Below are positions 7,269 through 14,597 of a DNA stretch of 43,721 bases, one piece after another (position 1 is the first letter of the stretch; each line of letters begins with the position of its first letter). Under the pieces are notes generated by a model. The model was given only the letters and a program-made list of their open reading frames with translations, ran no database searches and was not told the origin of the DNA. This stretch comes from a virus, in the IMG/VR virus record IMGVR_UViG_3300025896_000047, positions 1 to 43,721 of that record. The stretch is one strand, 5' to 3'. The position numbers were made by a program, and so were the translations under genes.

Positions 7269-8275
7269 TATTGCGGTACCATTGGTATTACCGGATAAGG
7301 CTTGACGTTACTATTATGGTTCACTGGAAACTTTGAAACAACAATATCAGTTGGACAAGTGCAGCGATCCATAAAACAGATTTCCCCTTTAAAAGGCAAC
7401 TGATGGTTTACATGATCGTCAATATGAAACAAATTACCACCTTGTCTACAGTTTCCTTTTCTAACCTGGCCATCATAGTTAATGTACAGACTTTCAAGCC
7501 CAATACTACATGCCCATCCTGTGAAGAAACTTTGCCCCGATGAAATCAAATGATTGGCGTCACCGTATTGATTAGCTGACCCATCATCATAATGAAAGGT
7601 AGAGCCCATATATAATTGTTTCCAAATTGGATTTCTCTTTTTTAAATCAACTGCAACTTGCGGACTGTTGCGAGAAGTTGCAGTGCTTAACCAAGCCAAT
7701 TGATCAGATGTGTAATCAGACCCAATGGTGTGCCCACCTGCAATTTCAGACAGTATCCTAACAGCTTCAACTCTTAGATAAGGCACTGCAAGACATTGAT
7801 TATAAAATTCCATAGCAGTGTCCCAGTGTCTGGTATCAAACATTACACGTACACCAACTTGTGTAAACTCGCTGATTGCTTCTACTTTTTCAAAAAAGTT
7901 CTCAATACCATAGCTGGGATGATAGCTAATAGAAACGTTATTTACTTTAGGTGCAATAGTTTTCCAATACTCGACTGAACGTACTCCGTTGCTGGTCAAC
8001 GATATTGTATGCCCGCGAGAATGTAACAGTTCAATTGCTTCATTTAAGAATGGACTCACTGTTGGTTCACCACCCAATAAAATACAATTTATTTTTTTGT
8101 GTCGATCCATAAGTCTTGTCAAGAAGCTACGTGCATGAGCCCAGTCATAATGGTGGTTTGTGCCGTTGTGTAATACAGGAGGGCAATAATCACAATGGTT
8201 GGTACAGATGTTGTTTATGAACCATGTCAACTGTAGTACGTTATTGTGCTGGCTAATTTGTGATATTTTTTTCAA
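7268..8275 (-). CDS. Radical SAM enzyme, paralogue of the one at 40287-41234
   Basis: CTNHCDYC (Cys24, Cys28, Cys31) is the radical SAM cluster motif and GGEPT (68-72) the SAM-binding motif. The C-terminal third has further cysteines (GWACSIG, GNCRQGG, CFMDRCTC) and ends with DIVVSK, matching the paralogue 32 kb away. The start is a TTG with AGGA 10 bases upstream, inside the end of the 307-residue gene. The pairing with another radical SAM gene suggests successive steps on one substrate. Confidence 0.85.
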   Translation of the reverse strand: MKKISQISQHNNVLQLTWFINNICTNHCDYCPPVLHNGTNHHYDWAHARSFLTRLMDRHKKINCILLGGEPTVSPFLNEAIELLHSRGHTISLTSNGVRSVEYWKTIAPKVNNVSISYHPSYGIENFFEKVEAISEFTQVGVRVMFDTRHWDTAMEFYNQCLAVPYLRVEAVRILSEIAGGHTIGSDYTSDQLAWLSTATSRNSPQVAVDLKKRNPIWKQLYMGSTFHYDDGSANQYGDANHLISSGQSFFTGWACSIGLESLYINYDGQVRKGNCRQGGNLFHIDDHVNHQLPFKGEICFMDRCTCPTDIVVSKFPVNHNSNVKPYPVIPMVPQ

Positions 8276-9176
8276 TTACTGTCCATCCTGTTAGTGTGCT
8301 AGCGGCAATTTGATTTCGCAACTGCTCACGTGCAGAGATGGTTGCAAAGTCATTGACATTTGCCAATTGCCCAATTTTCAAATATCCAACTGCTAATCGA
8401 ACGTCGTCACGTTCATACTTAAAAAAGGCATTCCCTCCACGCTCGTGATAAAACTTATCAAAGCTAGCTGTATACTTATCTAGGCTCAGGGCCTGACGAG
8501 TTTGACGTAGTATGTCCCAGTCGTTAAAATACATATTACAACTTGGACTAATTTGATTTTGACTAATGATTTGATCTGGTGGGCAGACATAATCTCTGCT
8601 GCCAAACAGTTCCCATGGATGACGACCTACATTGTCATAGTGTAGGTGCAAGTTCCCAAAGTATAGTTCGTGAGTAAAGTATCGGTAATCACTTTCAGGT
8701 AGTGGTATGTGGCGACACATTGGCGCACGATTGAAGTCTAAACACAATGTAGCCCAAGACCGATCAAGCGGTGAACCGTTGTACTTTCTATTCAGTTCCT
8801 TTTCCAACCAGTGTATTAGATCATTAAATTCCCCAAGCAATGGTGTTGCACGTTGTAACTCTGAATCAGGAAGATTATTAGTCAGCTCTGGAAAGTGTGT
8901 GTGCATTTGCTGAAGCGCAAGTCTCCAGTCTGGCTCCAATGGTACAATGTTGACTTGGTTGGGATACAGAGAGTTTATGTTGTTTGCAACTGTATACAAA
9001 CGTAGGATTCGTTCGGGAATATACAACTCAGAATCAAAGCCATTTTTAAATGAAGTTGGGCAGATATCAATTGGTGCAAGCTGTTGTATTGACTCGGCAA
9101 AGAATTTAGCAGAAGCAGTGTCATGTAAATTGTACACCAACTCTAAGTTGTTGCTAAATGTGAACTTGATTTTCAT
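8253..9176 (-). CDS. Unknown protein, 307 aa, partner of two radical SAM genes
   Basis: No family recognised. The N-terminal ~50 residues are beta-rich, and a histidine/aromatic-rich segment (YFTHELYFGNLHLHYDNVG, about 165-183) may form a metal or substrate site. It overlaps the downstream radical SAM start by 23 bp, so it is probably made in proportion to it. There is no clear Shine-Dalgarno; AATAAGTA sits 5 bases before the ATG. It could be an accessory or substrate-binding protein. Confidence 0.7.
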   Translation of the reverse strand: MKIKFTFSNNLELVYNLHDTASAKFFAESIQQLAPIDICPTSFKNGFDSELYIPERILRLYTVANNINSLYPNQVNIVPLEPDWRLALQQMHTHFPELTNNLPDSELQRATPLLGEFNDLIHWLEKELNRKYNGSPLDRSWATLCLDFNRAPMCRHIPLPESDYRYFTHELYFGNLHLHYDNVGRHPWELFGSRDYVCPPDQIISQNQISPSCNMYFNDWDILRQTRQALSLDKYTASFDKFYHERGGNAFFKYERDDVRLAVGYLKIGQLANVNDFATISAREQLRNQIAASTLTGWTVIEKNITN

Positions 9177-9197
9177 TGCAATACTTATTCAATAGAA

Positions 9198-9215
9198 AAG
9201 GACCCAAAGGTCCTT
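9198..9215 (-). terminator. Weak intrinsic terminator
   Basis: AAGGACC, a 4-base loop and GGTCCTT, followed on this strand by TTCT, lie downstream of clpP. The stem is good but the T run is short. Confidence 0.5.
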
Positions 9216-9304
9216 AGCGCCAGTAACTTATCACATTGTACGCCACTGACAGGCGATTGCTTTATTTACATGCTGTAGTGTTACAGATTTATTACACTGT
9301 AGTA

Positions 9305-9925
9305 TTAGGTGCGCTTGCTAACTACCTTGTCAGCCAAGCCATATGCAACTGCTTCGTCTGAACTCAAGAATGTGTCAAACTTCATTGTTTCAAACAATTC
9401 TTCGTATGTTTTACCAGCGGTGTTGTGACGTGCATATAGCTCAGTTAGGCGCTTGTTGATACGCACTGATTCTTCAAAGCTACGTTTTGCATCTTCAAAC
9501 TGTAGATCCTGTACGTGAACTGATCCGCTGGTGCCACGTGTGCCCGAGCTAACACGATGGATCATGGTACGTGCTTCTGGCAATACATTACGCTTGCCAG
9601 GAGCTCCGGCCTGGGCCAAGAACGATCCCATGCTGGCTGCTTGTCCCATCACATAGGTTGCAACATCACACTTGATAAATTGCATTGTGTCGTAAATTGC
9701 CAGGCCTGCTGTTACTGAGCCGCCGGGACTGTTGATAAACAAAGTGATATCACGTTCAGGATTCTCTGCTTCAAGATAGAGTAATTGTGCAACAATGATA
9801 TTGCTCATTTGGTCATGAACTTCACCTTCCAGCATGACAATCCGTTCTTTAAGCAAACGGCTGTAAATGTCGTATGCACGTTCACCGTTACCGGTTTTTT
9901 CGATAACCATTGGGACTAAACTCAT
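9305..9925 (-). CDS. clpP: ClpP-type serine protease
   Basis: A 206-residue ClpP protease subunit, the length of bacterial ClpP. GQAASMG carries the catalytic Ser98, MIHRVSSG the catalytic His123 and FDTFLSS the likely catalytic Asp184. ClpP forms a tetradecameric barrel that degrades unfolded proteins with a Clp ATPase, here presumably the host's. A strong promoter (9950-9978) precedes it. Phage ClpP homologues are known in head maturation and in large phages as diverted host proteases; without capsid genes here the second role seems as likely. Confidence 0.95.
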   Translation of the reverse strand: MSLVPMVIEKTGNGERAYDIYSRLLKERIVMLEGEVHDQMSNIIVAQLLYLEAENPERDITLFINSPGGSVTAGLAIYDTMQFIKCDVATYVMGQAASMGSFLAQAGAPGKRNVLPEARTMIHRVSSGTRGTSGSVHVQDLQFEDAKRSFEESVRINKRLTELYARHNTAGKTYEELFETMKFDTFLSSDEAVAYGLADKVVSKRT

Positions 9926-9949
9926 TCTGCTTCCTTTGTCTAAAATTAA

Positions 9950-9978
9950 ATTATACAGTAGTCAACGGAATTTGTCAA
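9950..9978 (-). promoter_or_regulatory. Sigma-70 promoter for clpP
   Basis: TTGACA-17-TATAAT, overlapping the end of the Smr-like gene. Confidence 0.88.
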
Positions 9979-10171
9979 CTACAATTGTGCCATAATGCAA
10001 TCTGGATGTTTCGCAACCAATACGCTCGACCACTTCTTGCACCATTTGAACCATTCGATTGCTGTTGCCACAAATGATTTTAAGTGGCATACTGTATTGG
10101 TTCAAGTAGATAAAGTTTTCTACCATTCTATCCACTTCAGAATGTTGTATGCCGTGCAAGTCCAGATCCAT
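9962..10171 (-). CDS. Smr-domain-like small protein, 69 aa
   Basis: DLDLHGIQHSEVDRMVENF (2-20) matches the LDLHG start of Smr (small MutS-related) domains, and LKIICGNSNRMV (about 30-41) fits the second conserved strand and loop. Smr domains bind or cut nucleic acids, including mRNA on stalled ribosomes. The stand-alone form is slightly short. It lies just upstream of clpP, and its 3' end overlaps clpP's promoter -35 region. Confidence 0.7.
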   Translation of the reverse strand: MDLDLHGIQHSEVDRMVENFIYLNQYSMPLKIICGNSNRMVQMVQEVVERIGCETSRLHYGTIVVDKFR

Positions 10172-10176
10172 AACAG

Positions 10177-10815
10177 TTAAATTGGATTTAGTTCCGCATT
10201 GTACTTGGTGTTGATGATGCAGTTATCTTGAGCAAAGTGTTTCTTTACAAAATGACGGTACCACATCATAGCCACCTGTGGACTCACTGTGGGCCAATTG
10301 GTTTCTGAATCTCTCCAGCGACGAACTTCAAAACCAGCATCATACAATCCATTACGTAGAGTCTTTTGGTCTTCGGATGTTCTTACTACTCCATCAGTTA
10401 CCTTGACTGCTTCGCCCTCTTTGATGTAGCGAAACATGGAACTGATGATTTCAGGACTACGCCAAACTTCAACATAGTCAATTGAGTTGGCTACGGGATT
10501 GTGTACTTTGACACGCCAGACTAGATTGCCATTGTCACGACTTGTTTCAAAGATTTGATTGTGCGGATTCCATGCTGTTTGCATGTGGGTGGTTTGCTTG
10601 CGTAAGTTTAAACCAGTACCTGTGGTATTGTTGCCCTTGTTGAAGTAATTGGCAACAAACTCATCATTTTGATCTCGATGCTTGACCCAAATATATCGTA
10701 AGGCCCAGGGTCCTTGACGATCGGGAATTACTAGAGGAGGTAATTGTTCTCCGTCGGGCAAGGTCCATTGTGGATCTGCAATAGCTGAATATGTACCGTT
10801 AATGTTCAATGACAT
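10177..10815 (-). CDS. Unknown protein, 212 aa
   Basis: A soluble protein rich in Trp, Asn and Arg with no recognisable motif. A C-terminal segment WPTVSPQVAMMWYRHFVKKHF looks helical. It has a strong GGAGAG ribosome site and lies between the 87-residue gene and the Smr-like gene in one leftward unit. Confidence 0.65.
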   Translation of the reverse strand: MSLNINGTYSAIADPQWTLPDGEQLPPLVIPDRQGPWALRYIWVKHRDQNDEFVANYFNKGNNTTGTGLNLRKQTTHMQTAWNPHNQIFETSRDNGNLVWRVKVHNPVANSIDYVEVWRSPEIISSMFRYIKEGEAVKVTDGVVRTSEDQKTLRNGLYDAGFEVRRWRDSETNWPTVSPQVAMMWYRHFVKKHFAQDNCIINTKYNAELNPI

Positions 10816-10827
10816 TTGACTCTCCTG

Positions 10828-11091
10828 TTACTTGTAGTTATTGTATTCTGGAGAGGTGTTTTCGCCAAAGTGCCAAATAAAACATTTGTCATTATCTGAC
10901 CAAGATACATCTGTTACATACAGGGGAATATCCCAATGATTCAACACAGCATTGGCCATCAGTAGCAAACTATGCGGATATTCCTTGTATGCGTTTAAAC
11001 CCAGGTACCAGGTGTCGCAAAAATTGTCATAGTATTTTGGATCAACATACGCAAGTAGCTGATCAATTTCGCGGAGTTCGTTTATTTGCAT
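10828..11091 (-). CDS. Unknown protein, 87 aa, possibly leaderless mRNA
   Basis: An aromatic-rich acidic protein starting MQINELREIDQLLAYVDPKY; no family recognised. A TTGCAA-17-TATACT promoter ends exactly 6 bases before the ATG, so transcription should start on the A of the ATG, and no Shine-Dalgarno is present. The 212-residue gene follows 12 bp later. Confidence 0.65.
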   Translation of the reverse strand: MQINELREIDQLLAYVDPKYYDNFCDTWYLGLNAYKEYPHSLLLMANAVLNHWDIPLYVTDVSWSDNDKCFIWHFGENTSPEYNNYK

Positions 11092-11097
11092 AATTTA

Positions 11098-11126
11098 AGT
11101 ATAGCAGAATTCTAACTTAATTGCAA
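11098..11126 (-). promoter_or_regulatory. Sigma-70 promoter, leaderless 87-aa gene
   Basis: TTGCAA-17-TATACT; six bases separate the -10 box from the ATG. Confidence 0.65.
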
Positions 11127-11422
11127 CGAGTCTCTTCCCTAATTGTCTGACCATACTGGTCTTGATAAATGTAGCGTGTGCATTGTGGCTGAACATACAC
11201 AGGAGGCTGAACATACACAGGTGGTTGTACATATACAGGAGCAGGTGCATAGTACGGCTCATAATATGGACGGCTTAGACCATAACCAATCACTCCACCA
11301 ATTACCAATGGTGCAACCCAACGATTCCCGCCACCTCGATGATATCCACCGTGTCCATGATGTTGTGCCAAGGCTGTTGTTGATGCTACTGCTAATAATA
11401 AAATTGCAACTAACTTTTTCAT
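11117..11422 (-). CDS. Secreted Gly/His/Tyr-rich protein with PVYVQP repeats
   Basis: A signal peptide (MKKLVAILLLAVASTTALA, cleavage about residue 19) is followed by HHGHGGYHRGGG, a hydrophobic glycine-rich segment (about 35-48, VAPLVIGGVIGYGLSRP) and three PVYVQP repeats near 63-80, then a cysteine-containing tail. Similar small exported proteins are common in Betaproteobacteria, so this may be a gene captured from a host. Probable periplasmic or outer-membrane location; role unknown. Confidence 0.75.
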   Translation of the reverse strand: MKKLVAILLLAVASTTALAQHHGHGGYHRGGGNRWVAPLVIGGVIGYGLSRPYYEPYYAPAPVYVQPPVYVQPPVYVQPQCTRYIYQDQYGQTIREETRCN

Positions 11423-11432
11423 AATAGTTTCC

Positions 11433-11753
11433 TTAGACTCTAAAACTTTCTCCGCAACCACAACGGTCACGTTCGTTAGGGTTTCTAAATTCAAAACCCT
11501 CATTTAATCCATTACGCACATAGTCTACTTCGAGACCTTCCATGTACACACAACTTTTAGGGTCAACAAATATTTTACAATTTTTAGATTCAAAACACTT
11601 GTCATCACAAGTTGGTGTGTCTACGTATTCTAACACATAAGCAAGCCCAGAGCAACCTGTAGTTTTAACGCCCAGTCTGATGCCCTGGCCCGTGCCTCTA
11701 CGGTCCAACATTGAATGGATTTTCTTTGCAGCCAGATCAGTTACTGATATCAT
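11433..11753 (-). CDS. iscA: A-type Fe-S carrier (IscA/HesB family)
   Basis: A 106-residue A-type carrier that passes Fe-S clusters from a scaffold to target enzymes. Its three conserved cysteines are visible: TTGCSGLAY (Cys34) and CGCGESF (Cys98, Cys100). The gene overlaps iscU by 17 bp, so scaffold and carrier are co-expressed. The window encodes three radical SAM proteins that need [4Fe-4S] clusters, which gives a plausible use. The exact subtype (IscA, ErpA, SufA) cannot be set by eye. Confidence 0.92.
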   Translation of the reverse strand: MISVTDLAAKKIHSMLDRRGTGQGIRLGVKTTGCSGLAYVLEYVDTPTCDDKCFESKNCKIFVDPKSCVYMEGLEVDYVRNGLNEGFEFRNPNERDRCGCGESFRV

Positions 11754-12129
11754 GTTTGGCTCGGTAATCTGCTACTGCGGCTTTGATGGCATCTTCGGCT
11801 AAAATGCTACAGTGGATCTTGACAGGAGGTAGTGCAAGTTCTTCTGCAATCTCACTGTTCTTAATCCTGGAGGCATCATCTAGTGTCATTCCCTTGACCA
11901 TTTCAGTAATCAATGAGCTTGACGCAATAGCTGATCCACATCCGTAAGTTTTAAACTTTGCATCTGTAATTACGCCAGTTGCTTCGTCCACCTTGATCTG
12001 CAACTTCATCACGTCGCCGCAGGCGGGTGCTCCTACCATTCCGGTACCTACGGTGTCATCGCCTTTTTCAAAGCTACCAACGTTACGAGGATTTTCGTAG
12101 TGGTCAATTACTTTTTCACTGTATGCCAT
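11737..12129 (-). CDS. iscU: Fe-S cluster scaffold protein IscU
   Basis: A 130-residue IscU. Cluster ligands are present: Cys37 (PACGD), Cys64 (YGCGSA), Cys107 preceded by His106 (KIHCSI). The LPPVK motif (100-104), where the HscA chaperone binds, is intact, so the protein could be served by the host HscA/HscB and IscS. No iscS is present in the window. It is translated just after a 37-residue membrane-type microprotein. A phage-borne IscU/IscA pair is unusual. Confidence 0.95.
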   Translation of the reverse strand: MAYSEKVIDHYENPRNVGSFEKGDDTVGTGMVGAPACGDVMKLQIKVDEATGVITDAKFKTYGCGSAIASSSLITEMVKGMTLDDASRIKNSEIAEELALPPVKIHCSILAEDAIKAAVADYRAKHDISN

Positions 12130-12130
12130 A

Positions 12131-12244
12131 TTATTTTCTAAACATGCCTAGTACTTTTGCCTGAATTGATTTGGCAAAATCAGGTTGCGGGAAATTCCAA
12201 CCTACAAACGCACCTAGTGCGAACCAAAATAAAGTTTCTAACAT
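12131..12244 (-). CDS. Microprotein, 37 aa, one membrane segment
   Basis: MLETLFWFALGAFVGWNFPQ begins with a hydrophobic, glycine-punctuated helix that could insert in the membrane, followed by a short basic amphipathic tail. A perfect AAGGAG lies upstream, and a GATAAATA box (12271-12278) is placed like a T4-type late promoter. Its stop is adjacent to iscU. Confidence 0.65.
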   Translation of the reverse strand: MLETLFWFALGAFVGWNFPQPDFAKSIQAKVLGMFRK

Positions 12245-12270
12245 AATAAATTCTCCTTGTGTTTAGCAGA

Positions 12271-12278
12271 TATTTATC
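12271..12278 (-). promoter_or_regulatory. Late-promoter-like box GATAAATA
   Basis: One mismatch from the T4 late consensus TATAAATA, about 20 bases before the AAGGAG/ATG of the 37-residue gene. It may drive that gene with iscU and iscA. Confidence 0.4.
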
Positions 12279-12292
12279 TTAAATTTAAAAGG

Positions 12293-12318
12293 AAAATGGG
12301 ACTTTTCAGCCCCATTTT
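12293..12318 (-). terminator. Hairpin terminator
   Basis: AAAATGGG and CCCATTTT flank a 10-base loop, with AT-rich sequence on both sides. It covers the end of the frame that stops at 12306 and could end that transcript. Confidence 0.45.
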
Positions 12319-12500
12319 TCTTTGTACTTCTCCATTGCTAGAGAACGTATATCTGCCAGCCTACCTAATACATGATCAGATAGTCCTTCGTTGTCATCAT
12401 TGAGATTATCAACAACTTCAACTAATTTAGGTCTGCGATAACCCTGATGAAGATCAAGCTCGTCTGGGCCATAATCTTCATCATTGTCATATAAACTTAA
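12306..12500 (-). CDS. Acidic reading frame without a clear start
   Basis: The frame encodes LYDNDEDYGPDELDLHQGY and then a helical tail ending MEKYKEKWG, and looks protein-coding. No ATG, GTG or TTG starts it; the frame is +1 relative to the upstream Ala/Lys-rich gene and stays open back inside it. Options are a +1 frameshift at that gene's AAG-TAA end, a rare start codon, or an unnoticed indel. I cannot decide between them. Confidence 0.4.
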   Translation of the reverse strand, partial: LSLYDNDEDYGPDELDLHQGYRRPKLVEVVDNLNDDNEGLSDHVLGRLADIRSLAMEKYKEKWG

Positions 12501-12501
12501 A

Positions 12502-12765
12502 TTACTTAGATGCTGGCTTTGCGGCTGGAGTAGCCGCTGCTGGTGCTGCTTCGACCTTGGCAGGTGCACTTTTTGCAGGCTGGGCCACAACTTTCTTTTC
12601 AGCTTTCTTTTCAGCTTTCTTTTCGACTTTCTTGGCTTCCGGGGCAGATGCTGCCTTGGCTGGTGCCACTGCAACAACTGGAGCAACTGGTGCAGTCTTA
12701 GCTGGCTCTGCGGCAAATGCTGATGCTGCGATTAAAGAAACGATAAGTGCGGATACGATTTTCAT
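12502..12765 (-). CDS. Exported Ala/Lys/Pro-rich protein, 87 aa
   Basis: A signal peptide (MKIVSALIVSLIAASAFA, cleavage after AFA) is followed by a low-complexity chain rich in Ala, Lys, Pro and Val with EKKAEKKAEKK near the centre. It resembles histone H1-like or AlgP-like repeats and TonB-type linkers, and is probably disordered in the periplasm. The upstream AAGGTATTTT before the ATG is an acceptable ribosome site. Function unknown. Confidence 0.65.
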   Translation of the reverse strand: MKIVSALIVSLIAASAFAAEPAKTAPVAPVVAVAPAKAASAPEAKKVEKKAEKKAEKKVVAQPAKSAPAKVEAAPAAATPAAKPASK

Positions 12766-12830
12766 AAAATACCTTTTAAGTTTGTTTATACACACATTAT
12801 TGTCTGTATACATATATAACGCCACAGCTT

Positions 12831-13085
12831 TCACTTTAGTTGACACAATCCGGACAACTTGAGTAAAAATTCTGTTTCTTTACTAACATCGGCCCAAACA
12901 TCAACTGTGATACTGTGTGGCAACATTGGTCCATTTGTCCAATACATTTTATCGGTTGTGACATTGAATGCTTTTAGCATTTGGCATTCGGGTTTCTGCA
13001 TCCAGGTCCACAAGGCAGCGCCGGCATAAATTTCTACATCGTCTGGATCACCTAGTGCTAGATTTACCAGTTTTACTCTTCGCAT
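12831..13085 (-). CDS. Unknown protein, 84 aa
   Basis: Begins MRRVKLVNLALGDPDDVEIY. No motif recognised. It overlaps the upstream gene by 13 bp and ends the five-gene operon that starts at the promoter 13905-13933. The longer frame to 13124 lies wholly inside the upstream gene and is not used. Confidence 0.6.
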   Translation of the reverse strand: MRRVKLVNLALGDPDDVEIYAGAALWTWMQKPECQMLKAFNVTTDKMYWTNGPMLPHSITVDVWADVSKETEFLLKLSGLCQLK

Positions 13086-13393
13086 GTTATTACCAATTTG
13101 GCCATGACCAAATCCTCTCGACACTTAAATCCAATAGCCAGTTTATATGTCTTTTCAAACGATCTGTGATCATATGAATCCTGACATTGTGCATTGGCCA
13201 CTTCAATTTTATGCTCTTGTAATTCTGCAACGGCCTGTTGTAGTACAGCTCGCATGTGCTGTCGTAACTGGATTAAATCATTGCCAGAATCATCATCGTA
13301 GGATACAAATGTTCGATACACTAACCAATGATCAGTTTTAATATCCGGGCGCCATGGCCCAACTGGAATACCTTTGTGTGTTGCAATTGCCAT
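13073..13393 (-). CDS. Unknown protein, 106 aa
   Basis: A helical protein with GIPVGPWRPDIKTDHWLVYRT near the N-terminus. The start at 13393 is chosen because it forms a TAATG junction with the 13-residue gene upstream, giving coupled translation; the ATG at 13414 lacks a ribosome site. No family recognised. Confidence 0.65.
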   Translation of the reverse strand: MAIATHKGIPVGPWRPDIKTDHWLVYRTFVSYDDDSGNDLIQLRQHMRAVLQQAVAELQEHKIEVANAQCQDSYDHRSFEKTYKLAIGFKCREDLVMAKLVITCEE

Positions 13394-13434
13394 TACTTGT
13401 TCCAGTCGCCCCATGGCCGGTATACATCTCTCAT
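13393..13434 (-). CDS. Tiny coding frame, 13 aa (MRDVYRPWGDWNK)
   Basis: AAAGGAAGTAACC precedes this ATG, a stronger ribosome site than that of the next gene, and the stop overlaps that gene's ATG as TAATG. It may be a leader that couples translation of the 106-residue gene or a functional micropeptide. It lies 3 bp after the stop of the membrane-protein gene. Confidence 0.5.
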   Translation of the reverse strand: MRDVYRPWGDWNK

Positions 13435-13436
13435 GG

Positions 13437-13658
13437 TTACTTCCTTTGAGAAATATTAACGATTAAACCTAATACAAACGCCACTGCAATAAACCATGCG
13501 CCTTGCCAAATCCAAAAATTAGTTGGATCAGTACTCCAGTATTCCAATACCATCATTTCTGTGCCGATTGCCAGTGCAACAAGCCCTAGCAAAAACATCA
13601 GTCCACTAAATGCAAATAGCCGTCGAGTTGATTTTTCTTCAGCTTGCAAATCACGCAT
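13437..13658 (-). CDS. Small membrane protein, 73 aa, two TM segments
   Basis: A charged N-terminus (MRDLQAEEKSTRR) precedes two hydrophobic segments (about 15-36 and 49-67). The ATG at 13658 overlaps the end of the upstream gene by 8 bp, so coupling is likely; an upstream start at 13682 is also open. Inner-membrane location expected; function unknown. Confidence 0.65.
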   Translation of the reverse strand: MRDLQAEEKSTRRLFAFSGLMFLLGLVALAIGTEMMVLEYWSTDPTNFWIWQGAWFIAVAFVLGLIVNISQRK

Positions 13659-13884
13659 CAACTGCCTCACGATGCTGTACAATATAGCTGGCTTTGGGAA
13701 ATGCCAGGCGCAGTGCTTTATCCATTTTGCGTTCCAGCTCTTCTCTACGATTTGCTAAAATTTCACTGGGAAAATCAGTGCAGTTGTCGCATACAAATCC
13801 GTCTCTTACGCAACTGGTAGATTGCCAGCGGCCTACCCATTTTCCGTTTTCTTTTTTAACCCCAACTTTTATGTGAACAATCAT
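13651..13884 (-). CDS. Unknown protein with CxnCxxC, 77 aa
   Basis: Residues 25-36 (CVRDGFVCDNCT) hold three cysteines in a CxnCxxC pattern that could bind metal, followed by a charged helix. It is the first gene after a consensus promoter (13905-13933), with a GGAGGCAGT ribosome site. Family unknown. Confidence 0.65.
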   Translation of the reverse strand: MIVHIKVGVKKENGKWVGRWQSTSCVRDGFVCDNCTDFPSEILANRREELERKMDKALRLAFPKASYIVQHREAVDA

Positions 13885-13904
13885 ACTGCCTCCTTGTATA
13901 AACT

Positions 13905-13933
13905 ATTATAAGCTAATTTTACGATGTTGTCAA
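13905..13933 (-). promoter_or_regulatory. Sigma-70 promoter for the 77-aa operon
   Basis: TTGACA-17-TATAAT, back to back with the late box of the + strand oxygenase. Confidence 0.88.
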
Positions 13934-13939
13934 CCTATT

Positions 13940-13947
13940 TATAAATA
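13940..13947 (+). promoter_or_regulatory. T4-type late promoter box TATAAATA
   Basis: A perfect match to the T4 late consensus, with only TCAT between it and the ATG at 13952. The expected start of transcription falls at the start codon. Confidence 0.6.
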
Positions 13948-13951
13948 TCAT

Positions 13952-14596
13952 ATGAACTGCTATAAAACTGTAAACTTCAAATTTTCGGACCCGGCTTGGG
14001 CCTGGTTACAGAGCTTTTCTGAGCCAATTATTGCAGACTATCAACTGCATGCTCCTGCTGCCAGTGCATTGGTAAAATTTAATGATTTAGATTATCAGCA
14101 ATTTATGCAAAGTTCTGCATGGAACGAGATAGTAGTATTCTTACAAACTTATTCTATTCAAGATTTGTATCCTCAACTGTTTATCTATAAGCAGTTGCCC
14201 CGTGTCCGAGAAAGTATATTAGGTAATCCACACCTTGACACCACTGGGGGCGATGGGACAGAGATCGATATTCCCATACGCTTTAATATTCTCATGTCTG
14301 GTGACGACGATACTGAGATGGTTTGGTGGAACATAGATCGAAATGATCATCGAATAACAAATGAAAAATTTACTAATCCTGCAGGACACTCAGTGGGTAG
14401 GCTTCAAGTAGTAGGAGTTACTCCAACGGAGCGATGGCAAACATTAGGCGAACCATTGGTTAGGTCCCGTACGCTGTCAAAAAAACAGGAGCATGCAAGT
14501 TTTGTTAGGACTGATATACTCCATGCGCTCAATTGGTCTGGTGCCAATCCTAGACTTATATTAAGCGTTAGATCAACTCAACCGTGGCCGTTTTGA
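13952..14596 (+). CDS. Putative 2OG-Fe(II) oxygenase-like protein, 214 aa
   Basis: PHLDTTGG (His93, Asp95) fits the HxD iron-binding pair, and ILHALNWSGANPRLILSVR near the C-terminus fits the distal His and the Arg that binds 2-oxoglutarate. The segment between is beta-rich as expected of a double-stranded beta-helix. The gene faces the operon that ends at 14598, 1 bp from its stop. Expression seems to use a late promoter with no leader. Substrate unknown. Confidence 0.65.
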   Translation: MNCYKTVNFKFSDPAWAWLQSFSEPIIADYQLHAPAASALVKFNDLDYQQFMQSSAWNEIVVFLQTYSIQDLYPQLFIYKQLPRVRESILGNPHLDTTGGDGTEIDIPIRFNILMSGDDDTEMVWWNIDRNDHRITNEKFTNPAGHSVGRLQVVGVTPTERWQTLGEPLVRSRTLSKKQEHASFVRTDILHALNWSGANPRLILSVRSTQPWPF

Positions 14597-14597
14597 T

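Noticed and set aside
10177-10815. A further 2OG-Fe(II) oxygenase
   Set aside because: No HxD plus distal His/Arg arrangement is visible.
11200-11240. Short direct repeats as a CRISPR or tandem-repeat element
   Set aside because: They encode the PVYVQP repeats of the secreted protein; no spacers are present and no CRISPR array was seen anywhere in the window.
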